Assembly: GCA_964474755.1 (NCBI GenBank) | Contig: CAYYUG010000012.1 | Coordinates: 3,986 to 67,985, forward strand | Reading direction: 5' to 3' | Length of the DNA: 64,000 nt | Origin: GCA-2717185 sp964474755 | GTDB lineage: Bacteria > Pseudomonadota > Alphaproteobacteria > UBA8366 > GCA-2717185 | Part shown: positions 51,078 through 58,291 of the stretch, in pieces | Position numbering within the stretch: the stretch's first letter is position 1 | How the letters are laid out: each line of letters starts with the position of its first letter | Notes under the pieces: model-generated | Seen by the model: the letters and a program-made list of their open reading frames with translations, nothing else | What the model was told of the DNA's origin: nothing | The model's database searches: none | Program-made: the position numbers and the translations under genes

Positions 51078-51350
51078 ATGTGCACCTCCATTGTCGAAAT
51101 CGTCGACGCGGAAGGTAAGGGCAAGGACGGCAACGCCTGGTTCAAATTGAGCCAGGCGGTCGTCTGCTACGACCATCCGCACCACGCGCTGCTGGACGAA
51201 GCGATCACCATCGACTTTATGAATAGCGGAGACGGTCCCGGTACTCGCGCGGCCGTCGAATTAACGCTCGATTCTGCCAAGGCTCTGCAGGGAGCGCTAC
51301 ACCGCGCGATCGAACAAGCTGAGGAAGAATTGGCGGAAATTAGCGGGTAA
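51078..51350 (+). CDS. Small DUF6295-type protein
   Basis: A 90-residue protein of the kind grouped as DUF6295: the MCTSIVEIVDAEGKGK start, WFKLSQAVVCYDHPHH, a central IDFMNSGDGPGTRAAVELT and a helical Glu-rich tail. Its function is unknown. It begins 5 bases after the dienelactone hydrolase gene and 29 bases before aconitase X, so it is part of that operon. The conserved Cys and His residues hint at a metal or cofactor site, but this is conjecture. Confidence 0.8.
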   Translation: MCTSIVEIVDAEGKGKDGNAWFKLSQAVVCYDHPHHALLDEAITIDFMNSGDGPGTRAAVELTLDSAKALQGALHRAIEQAEEELAEISG

Positions 51351-51379
51351 CGCCACTCTTGTTCGGGGAGTAAGGACCG

Positions 51380-52606
51380 GTGAGGTTAACAGATGAAGAA
51401 CGCGCCATGCTCGACGGCGAGCAGGGTGAGGCGCGGCGTTGGGCGATTGACCACCAGATCAAGGTGGGCGAAATGTTTGATGCTATTGACCTCGTCCTGG
51501 TAAGTCAGGCGCATATGATGATCGATCCAGAGTCTGTCGGTGATCCTGGGGTGAGCTTTCTAGAAGACCTGGCCGACAAGGGTGCGCAAGTCGTGATACC
51601 TATGATCACCGATCCCCGTGGCGTTGATTTAAATTACTACCGCCCTCTTGGTCAGACGGAAGAGATGGCTGATATCGACCGCCGTACCATTGTGGCGTGC
51701 GAGCGCATGGGTATCCTGATGACGAATACCTGCGTCAACTACCAGACTATTATGCCGCCGGTGTTGGGCGATCATGTTGCCTATGGAGATACAGGGGTGG
51801 TGATCTATTGCAACAGTGCATGCGGTGCCCGCTCCAATTTCGAGGGCGGGCCCTCGGCGCTAGCAGCCGGTCTGACCGGACGGACACCGCGCTACGGGCT
51901 GCATCTGGATGAGAACCGACAAGCCACCTGCCGATTTCGTGTAATGGAGCAGCCTCAAGAGTTGACAGATTGGGGAGTTCTCGGCGCGGTCGTCGGCGCC
52001 AAGGCTGGGTCTTACTGGGAGGTACCGGTCATCGAGGGTTTGGATCTCGTGCCAACCTCGGACGAGATGAAACATCTCGGTGCTGCAATGGCGAGCTACG
52101 GCTCAACGCCGTTGTTTCATTTGGCAGGCATTACACCGGAAGCGCGATGCTTGACCGATGTTGGTGGCGATAGCTTACCGGTTCAAAATATTACCGCTGC
52201 CGACCTTGATGGGTTCCGTTCAAATTTTGGTGGAAAAGGGGATAAGGTCGATGTCGTCGTGTTCGCCGCTCCGCAGCTTTCAATTGTTGAAATGCAAGCG
52301 GTGGCGCGGCTGTGCAACGGTGCAAGTTTCGCCATTGCTGTGGTCGTTTGTACCTCACCACAAGTCTACGCTGACGCGACGCGCATGGGTTTCGTCTCAA
52401 CAATAGAAGGGGCGGGCGCAAAGGTTCTCGAGGGGACATGTTTCTATAACCAGTACGCCCGCGAGATTGGCGAGGCTAATGGTTGGACGCGGCTGCTTAG
52501 CAACTCGGCCAAGATCGTTAATATACTTGGTGGCTATGGCTACGAGCCGGCGCTCGCTAGCATGGAGGACTGCGTAGCCGCCGCCATTGCAGGGGAAATC
52601 CAATGA
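51380..52606 (+). CDS. Aconitase X catalytic (large) subunit
   Basis: The 408-residue protein matches the AcnX large domain (formerly DUF521). It starts at GTG 51380 with AGGAC just upstream. Family blocks are LTDEERAMLDGEQG, the AHMMIDPES segment, TNTCVNYQT and the YCNSACGARSNFEGGP cluster, where the Cys residues bind iron-sulfur or iron. AcnX enzymes dehydrate hydroxy acids; bacterial ones include cis-3-hydroxy-L-proline dehydratase, archaeal ones phosphomevalonate dehydratase. The small swivel subunit is encoded by the next gene (ATGA overlap), so this is the two-subunit form. Substrate is not decided by sequence. Confidence 0.93.
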   Translation: MRLTDEERAMLDGEQGEARRWAIDHQIKVGEMFDAIDLVLVSQAHMMIDPESVGDPGVSFLEDLADKGAQVVIPMITDPRGVDLNYYRPLGQTEEMADIDRRTIVACERMGILMTNTCVNYQTIMPPVLGDHVAYGDTGVVIYCNSACGARSNFEGGPSALAAGLTGRTPRYGLHLDENRQATCRFRVMEQPQELTDWGVLGAVVGAKAGSYWEVPVIEGLDLVPTSDEMKHLGAAMASYGSTPLFHLAGITPEARCLTDVGGDSLPVQNITAADLDGFRSNFGGKGDKVDVVVFAAPQLSIVEMQAVARLCNGASFAIAVVVCTSPQVYADATRMGFVSTIEGAGAKVLEGTCFYNQYAREIGEANGWTRLLSNSAKIVNILGGYGYEPALASMEDCVAAAIAGEIQ

Positions 52607-53010
52607 GCCGTGAACTGCAATGCCATAAGGGGATCGGCGGCCGTGTCGAAGGTGAAGCCCTGGTAGCAGATGACAATTTTTCTGCCCGTTATGATCTTGA
52701 CCGCATCAGGGGGGTGTTCTCGCGCAAGACGCACAAACTTTTTGGTCAGTCCTATCGGGATAAGATCCTAGTCCTTAATACCGCTAAGGGGGGCGTGGCA
52801 TCTGCTTGGATGCTGCACGAGATGAAATCACGCGGCGTATGCCCAAAGGCGATCCTTTTTAACAGCGCGAATACTATCCTTGCGCAAGGAGCGGCGCTCG
52901 CCGATTTGCCGATGTGCGACCGGTTCGAGGATGGCGACGTCACGAGGCTGATCAAGACTGGCCAACAGCTTATCGTCGATCCGAAGGCAGGCATTATAAC
53001 GGTTAAGTAA
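52603..53010 (+). CDS. Aconitase X swivel (small) subunit
   Basis: A 135-residue protein corresponding to the AcnX small/swivel domain (formerly DUF126). It shows GIGGRVEGEALVADDNFSARYD at the N terminus, SRKTHKLFGQSYRDKILVLNTAKGGVASAWML and the late GAALADLPMCDRF block; the Ser in the KGG-x-AS loop is the family's catalytic residue. The start overlaps the large-subunit stop by 4 bases. The protein ends 9 bases before the run of N, so any further genes of this operon are lost at the assembly join. Confidence 0.92.
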   Translation: MSRELQCHKGIGGRVEGEALVADDNFSARYDLDRIRGVFSRKTHKLFGQSYRDKILVLNTAKGGVASAWMLHEMKSRGVCPKAILFNSANTILAQGAALADLPMCDRFEDGDVTRLIKTGQQLIVDPKAGIITVK

Positions 53011-53019
53011 GAAGCTTAA

Positions 53020-53119
53020 NNNNNNNNNNNNNNNNNNNNNNNNNNNNNNNNNNNNNNNNNNNNNNNNNNNNNNNNNNNNNNNNNNNNNNNNNNNNNNNNN
53101 NNNNNNNNNNNNNNNNNNN
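53020..53119. other. Run of 100 N (assembly gap)
   Basis: Exactly 100 ambiguous bases join two contigs. The true gap size is unknown. It removes the 5' end of the following acyl-CoA dehydrogenase gene and makes the adjacency of the aconitase X operon and the acyl-CoA operon uncertain. Confidence 0.98.
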
Positions 53120-54201
53120 ACGAAATAAAGCAATCCGCCGCGGGACATGGTCTGGGGGCGTTGACCAAGGAACTCATCGATAAGATCGGTGCCCGCGGCT
53201 GGATCGGAATGAGCTGGCCTAGGGAATATGGCGGCCGCGACGCTGACCTAATCGACCAATATATTTTCGAGGAGGAGCTATCCCGGGCGCGTGTGCCATT
53301 GAATCTCGGCAACTTCATCGAACAAGCCCCGGCAATCATGTTCGCAGGGACAGAAGGTCAAAAAAAGTACTTCCTGCCGCGCATTGTAAAGGGCGAGGTG
53401 ACTTTCGCGCTGGGATATTCGGAGCCGAGCGGTGGAACTGATCTGGGCTCACTTAAAACGAGGGCGGTCGAGGATGAAGACGGGTTCCTGATCAATGGGC
53501 AGAAAGTTTTCACGACCCGCGCCGAGCAGAGTTCGCACATCTACCTGATGGCACGTACCGATCCGGATGCGCCGAAGCATAAGGGTATCTCCATTTTCCT
53601 GGTGCCGATGGACACGCCTGGGATCACTGTGCGACCTCTCTGGACCCTCCCGGGCGGGCGTACTAACGAGGTCTTTTTTCAAGATGTCCGCGTACCGAAA
53701 GATACGTTGCTCGGTGAGCGCAACAAGGGCTGGTATATCGGTGCCAGCGCACTCAATCTTGGTCGAGCTGGAGCGCGGCGTTACTGCACCTATGTCTCGC
53801 CCTTCGAAGATTTGTTGCGCTTTTTGAGAGAGGACGAGATCGGCCGCGAGCTAGCGAAGGACCCGGTTGTTCAGGACAAGGTGGCGCAGCTCTATTGCGA
53901 GGCACGTGTGGCGAAGCTCTTTACCATGCGAAGTCTTTCTATGGTGCGACGTGGCGAGAACCCGCCCTATCAAATTTCCTCAGAAAAGGTCTGGGGCCCA
54001 GAATTCCAGGTTCGTGCAACTGAGGCTGCTAGCCAGATCATGGGTGACTACCATCAACTCTGGGATGAGGATCAGGCGCCTAGCGGCGGTAGTTTCCCGC
54101 GGCAATATGTCAGCGCTATGGTCTCCACCTTCGGGCATGGCAGCACCCAGGTGATGCGCACTGCGATCGCACGGCGTGGCCTTGAGCTGCCACGGGAATA
54201 G
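53120..54201 (+). CDS. Acyl-CoA dehydrogenase, 5' end lost in the assembly gap
   Basis: The frame is open from the edge of the N run (first full codon 53122) and gives 359 residues of an FAD-dependent acyl-CoA dehydrogenase, about 30-40 short of the usual length. FAD and acyl-CoA contact regions are visible: GWIGMSWPREYGGRDAD, FALGYSEPSGGTDLGSLKT, QKVFTTRAEQSSHIYLMART and the C-terminal RAGARRYC. The apparent catalytic base is not certain. It is followed after 4 bases by a second acyl-CoA dehydrogenase gene, suggesting a heterodimer of the kind seen in steroid and branched-acid catabolism. Confidence 0.92.
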
Positions 54202-54205
54202 TGCC

Positions 54206-55351
54206 ATGGACGTCCTACTCGACGACGACGAAAAATTTATCCAGGAGGCGGTTCGGCATTACTTTGACGCCGAATGCGATACCGATCGGGTACGCCTCAT
54301 CGAGGATGGTGATGAACTGCTTGATACGGAAATGTGGCAGCAGCTTGCCAATCTTGGTTGGCTCGGTCTCGCACTGCCGGCGACGCAGGGTGGCAGCGAA
54401 GCGCCTTTTACGCAGCTTTGTCTGCTGTTCGAGGAGGCAGGGCGCGCTCTTGCACCTGTGCCGCTTCACCCGCACAGCGTGGCGAGCCTAACTCTGGCGG
54501 ACGCTGTTACCGCAGGAGAAGGCGGAGCGATTGCGGAACGCCTTCTGAGTGAAGCGACTTCGGGTGAGTCTCTACTTACCTGGGCATGGAATGAAAGGCT
54601 GCCTGGGACTGGCGCAGACGCGGTCGCTATGACTGCAGTGCCGGACGGGAATGGCTGGCTTCTGAACGGCACGAAGCGGTTCGTCGAGGCATTCGACGCG
54701 GCAGATCATTGCCTCGTCGCAGTTCGGACCGATCCGTCGGTTGGAACGGAGGCCGGTATGAGTTTGCTGCTTGTCGATACCGGGACGATGGGGGTGACTG
54801 GTACAGCGCAGCTTGCCATGGGAGGCGATACCCAGTCGGAGGTGGCATTCGACAATGTGCATGTCGATGGTGAAGCACTGATTGGCAAAGTTGACGAGGG
54901 TTGGAGCCTTGCTAAGCCGATGCTTGAGCGGGCTGTGGTGTTGAACTGTTCGTTGTTGGTTGGTGCGGCCCATCGGGCTGCGGAAAGGGCGTTCGAGTAT
55001 GCCAAGGAGCGGGTAGCATTCGGCCATCCGATCGGGTCCTTCCAGGCGATCCAGCATCTCTGCGCTGACATGATTACCTGGGTCGACGGCGCCGAACTGC
55101 TAACGCGCGAGGCTGCGTGGCACATTGCGCAGGGGATGGAAGCGAGCCTGCCTGTGGCGGCGGCGAAAGCCTTCACCAATGAACGCTGTCAAATGGTAAT
55201 CCGCGAGGCTAACCAAATCCATGGCGGCTACGCCCAGGTGAAGGAATTCGATCAGCAGCTTTGGTACCGTCGCGCCGCCGCCTGGAGTATGCGACTGGGA
55301 ACATCGTTGGAGCATCGCAAGACAGTCGCGAAGGCCCTTAAACTTGGTTAG
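54206..55351 (+). CDS. Acyl-CoA dehydrogenase family protein (second subunit)
   Basis: A 381-residue acyl-CoA dehydrogenase starting at ATG 54206 with GGGA just upstream. It has the N-terminal helical domain (DDEKFIQEAVRHYFDAEC), a shortened middle beta-domain, and the C-terminal FAD-binding region with YAKERVAFGHPIGSFQAIQHLCADM and NQIHGGYAQVKEFD. It is clearly less canonical than its upstream partner, fitting the pattern of heteromeric acyl-CoA dehydrogenases in which one subunit carries the catalytic base. The SDR gene follows 14-26 bases later, giving dehydrogenation and later oxidation of a CoA ester in one operon. Confidence 0.92.
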   Translation: MDVLLDDDEKFIQEAVRHYFDAECDTDRVRLIEDGDELLDTEMWQQLANLGWLGLALPATQGGSEAPFTQLCLLFEEAGRALAPVPLHPHSVASLTLADAVTAGEGGAIAERLLSEATSGESLLTWAWNERLPGTGADAVAMTAVPDGNGWLLNGTKRFVEAFDAADHCLVAVRTDPSVGTEAGMSLLLVDTGTMGVTGTAQLAMGGDTQSEVAFDNVHVDGEALIGKVDEGWSLAKPMLERAVVLNCSLLVGAAHRAAERAFEYAKERVAFGHPIGSFQAIQHLCADMITWVDGAELLTREAAWHIAQGMEASLPVAAAKAFTNERCQMVIREANQIHGGYAQVKEFDQQLWYRRAAAWSMRLGTSLEHRKTVAKALKLG

Positions 55352-55365
55352 ACGACACATAAATT

Positions 55366-56310
55366 ATGGGTATTAAAATGCATCTTGAGGGAAAATCCGC
55401 CATCGTCACCGGCGCCGGCCGGGGCATTGGTAAAGAAGTGGCGCTCCTGCTGGCGAAGCAGGGTGCAATCGTCACGGTTAACGACCCCGGCGTCGGGCGA
55501 AATGGCGAGGAGAATACGGGTGAGGCGCCGGCGGACGAAGTTGTCGCCGAGATCGAAGCAGCGGGCGGCAGGGCAGAGGCAAACTATGCTTCCGTTGCTG
55601 ACTACGCTGCCGCAGGCCGAATGGTCCAAAAGGTTGTCGAAGATCATGGTAAAATCGACATCCTGGTCAACGTCGCCGGCCTGTTGCGTGAGCGAATGAT
55701 CTGGAACATGACGGAAGAAGATTTCGATCTAGTCGTTTCTGTGCATCTTAAAGGGCATTGGACTATGTCCCATCATGCGATCAAACATATGCGAATGAAG
55801 AAGTTTGGTCGCATCGTGAATTTTTCATCAGACGCCTTTAAGGGGTCTGTCGGGCAATGCAACTACAGCGCCGCCAAGGCGGGTATCATCGGATTAACCC
55901 GGTCGATTGCCAAGGAAACCAGCCGCTACGGCATCACAGCCAACGCGATCTGTCCATCGGCGGACACACGAATGACTATTAATGATGCGGTTATCGCCAA
56001 CCGTAAGCGCAAGTTGGAAAGTGGATTAATGACACAGGAGCAGTTCGATCGCGCTAGTCGGCCGCGCGGGCCGGAGCATATCGCTCCGATGGTTATCTAT
56101 CTGTGCACAGACGAGGCGTTAGACATCAATGGCCATGTCTTCCACGTCGAACGTGGCCGTATTCACAACTACTATTTTGGCGAAGAGCTGAAAGCGCTGC
56201 ATAAAGGAGGTGATGGGCATTTTAGCATCGAGGAATTAATCGAAGACATACCCGGCACCATCATGAGCGAGGTCGCCCGCGTCGCGCCGCCTTACGAAGC
56301 GGAGGCTTAG
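55366..56310 (+). CDS. SDR family oxidoreductase, hydroxyacyl-CoA dehydrogenase-like
   Basis: A 314-residue SDR; ATG 55366 is used, with ATG 55378 (start MHLEGKSAIVTG) as an alternative. Classical motifs are TGAGRGIG, NVAG in place of NNAG, Ser in NFSSDAF and YSAAKAG. The second strand reads VTVNDPGVGRNGEE, as in the hydroxyacyl-CoA dehydrogenase part of peroxisomal-type multifunctional enzymes, and the protein is longer than a plain SDR by about 50 residues at the C terminus. It probably oxidises the 3-hydroxyacyl-CoA formed after the two dehydrogenase subunits act. The 3' end overlaps the convergent PLP aldolase by 4 bases. Confidence 0.92.
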   Translation: MGIKMHLEGKSAIVTGAGRGIGKEVALLLAKQGAIVTVNDPGVGRNGEENTGEAPADEVVAEIEAAGGRAEANYASVADYAAAGRMVQKVVEDHGKIDILVNVAGLLRERMIWNMTEEDFDLVVSVHLKGHWTMSHHAIKHMRMKKFGRIVNFSSDAFKGSVGQCNYSAAKAGIIGLTRSIAKETSRYGITANAICPSADTRMTINDAVIANRKRKLESGLMTQEQFDRASRPRGPEHIAPMVIYLCTDEALDINGHVFHVERGRIHNYYFGEELKALHKGGDGHFSIEELIEDIPGTIMSEVARVAPPYEAEA

Positions 56311-57332
56311 TTTGTAAGAACAGATTTAAAGCCTTCGAGGGTACGGGTAATGTCTTTGTCGTTTATACCGCGATGCGTGACCAAACGAATTCGGTTTGGT
56401 CCGTATGACAGGACCATCACACCTTTTAGTTCGAGCTTTTCAACTACTTTTCGAACGTTGCTACTTATAGACACGAACACAATATTGGTTTCAACGGGTG
56501 CGATTGAGAGGTCTTCTAAGCGCGACAGCGCTGCTGCCAATTCCTTCGCTCGGCGGTGGTCGTCGGCGATATGGTCGTAAGACTCAAGTGCAGCCAACGC
56601 CGCTGCGGCAATCATCGCGGTGGGACGGAAGCCGCCGCCTAGCCGATGGCGGATGCGCAAGGCTTCATCGATTAGGTGCTTCGGGCCGGCTAGCATGGCG
56701 CCGAACGGTGCGCCGAGGCTCTTATTGAGGCTAAGTGAAACGGTGTCACCGACCGAAGCGAGGTCGGAGAGCGACATCTCCGCGGCGACGGCGGCGTTGA
56801 ATAGGCGTGCGCCATCTAGATGAATGGCGGTACCAGTTTCGTCCGCAAGTACTCGGAGAATGGCGGTGTCGTCGAGGTCGAGTACGCGACCGCCGGATCT
56901 TAAATGGGTATTTTCCAGTAACAATGCCGTCACCCGTGGGACGATGGCATTAGCCGGTGCCTTGAGGTGCGTCGTGACCGTTGCGACATCCGGGATACCG
57001 TTATCGCCTGGCACGCCGTGTACGATGGCGCCAGCAAGACTGGCGGGGGCGCCAGCTTCCGACGTGATCATATGGGCTCCAACTTCGGCGATCGCCGCAT
57101 CGCCCTGCCGACAATGCAGGATCAGTGCTGCCTGATTAGCCATGGTGCAGGTTGGGAAAAGTAATGAATCTTCCTTGCCCAACAGAGAGGCGACTTTTTT
57201 TTCGAGTGCCGCTTGTTGGGCCCCGCCGCGGAGTTCAAATTCCGGTGGCTCGTCAAGGGCGGCGGCGACGGCTGCTTTGATTTCAGGTGTTGGCGGTATC
57301 AGCAGATCACTGCGAAAGTCGATAATCGTCAT
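56307..57332 (-). CDS. Threonine aldolase/beta-eliminating lyase family PLP enzyme
   Basis: About 341 residues from ATG 57332, where the family-type start IDFRSDLLIPPTPEI begins; the frame runs to 57374. It is a fold-type I PLP enzyme. The PLP lysine is in VSLSLNKSLGAPFGAML (about K198), the cofactor Asp in IHLDGARLFNAAV, and the early FPTCTMANQAAL segment binds the phosphate. Threonine aldolases split beta-hydroxy amino acids into glycine and an aldehyde. It is a single-gene leftward unit facing the acyl-CoA operon, and shares a short divergent promoter region with the lyase gene at 57428. Confidence 0.93.
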   Translation of the reverse strand: MTIIDFRSDLLIPPTPEIKAAVAAALDEPPEFELRGGAQQAALEKKVASLLGKEDSLLFPTCTMANQAALILHCRQGDAAIAEVGAHMITSEAGAPASLAGAIVHGVPGDNGIPDVATVTTHLKAPANAIVPRVTALLLENTHLRSGGRVLDLDDTAILRVLADETGTAIHLDGARLFNAAVAAEMSLSDLASVGDTVSLSLNKSLGAPFGAMLAGPKHLIDEALRIRHRLGGGFRPTAMIAAAALAALESYDHIADDHRRAKELAAALSRLEDLSIAPVETNIVFVSISSNVRKVVEKLELKGVMVLSYGPNRIRLVTHRGINDKDITRTLEGFKSVLTN

Positions 57333-57427
57333 TGGATATACCGTCCTCTGCCGTTGCACTTGTCGGAACCGCAAGACTAGACTCTTGGCCCAATAAGACT
57401 GATAGCATTTTTTAGGGAGCGGAAGTC

Positions 57428-58288
57428 ATGCGGGCATCGACCAAACTACGGAAACTGATTGAAGGCGATGGCATCGTCGTTGCGCCAGGCTGCTATGACG
57501 GGCTCTCGGCCCGGTTAATAGAAGCGGCGGGTTTTCCTGCGGTGTACGTCACCGGCGGCGGTATGGCACGTAGCACAGGCATCCCCGACATGGGTTTGAT
57601 CAGCATGTCGGAGATTGCGCAGCGTCTGGCGCAGATCGTAGATGCGATAGGTATACCGGCGATCGCTGATATGGATACGGGCTACGGCAATGCGCTCAAT
57701 GCTCGGCAGGCGATCAAGGCGTTTGAGAGAGCCGGTGTCGCAGGCTTTCACATCGAAGACCAAACCTTCCCGAAACGGTGCGGCCATTACGACGATAAGA
57801 GCATTGTACCAACCAAGGAGTTATGTCAGAAAATTCGAGCGATAAAGGATGCTTCGGAAGATGCGGACACAGTTCTGATCGCCCGAACGGACGCCATTGC
57901 AGTCGAGGGCTTTGATGCTGCAATCGACCGTATGAACGCCTATATGGAGGCGGGTGCCGATGTTGCATTTGTCGAGGCTCCGACAACCGAAGCTGAGATA
58001 GAAGAGGTTGCCAAACGCATTCCTGGCCCGAAGTTGATCAACATGTTCCTCGGTGCCAAGACCCCGCTAATGTCCACGCAGCGTTTGGAGGAGATTGGCT
58101 ATAAGGTTGTTATCATCCCAAGCGATACGCAGCGTGCCGCGATCAAGGCAATGCAAAAAGTTTTGGAGACGATTAAGCGCGACGGTGATTGCTCAGCGAT
58201 GGCAGGTGATATGGCAACCTTCAAGGACCGCGAAGAGATCGTCAATACGGCGCATTTCGTTGAGATCGATCAGCGATACGCTAGCTAA
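57428..58288 (+). CDS. Isocitrate lyase/PEP mutase family lyase
   Basis: A 286-residue TIM-barrel enzyme of the ICL/PEPM family with the metal-site DMDTGYGN (about residues 78-85) and the catalytic cysteine loop KRCGHYDDK (about residues 117-125), as in methylisocitrate lyase and oxaloacetate decarboxylase relatives. TTAGGGAGCGG precedes the ATG. Three bases separate it from aconitase A, so the pair probably splits a tricarboxylate formed by aconitase. Which acid is cleaved (methylisocitrate, dimethylmalate, oxaloacetate) is not settled; no citrate or methylcitrate synthase is in the window. Confidence 0.92.
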   Translation: MRASTKLRKLIEGDGIVVAPGCYDGLSARLIEAAGFPAVYVTGGGMARSTGIPDMGLISMSEIAQRLAQIVDAIGIPAIADMDTGYGNALNARQAIKAFERAGVAGFHIEDQTFPKRCGHYDDKSIVPTKELCQKIRAIKDASEDADTVLIARTDAIAVEGFDAAIDRMNAYMEAGADVAFVEAPTTEAEIEEVAKRIPGPKLINMFLGAKTPLMSTQRLEEIGYKVVIIPSDTQRAAIKAMQKVLETIKRDGDCSAMAGDMATFKDREEIVNTAHFVEIDQRYAS

Positions 58289-58291
58289 ACG

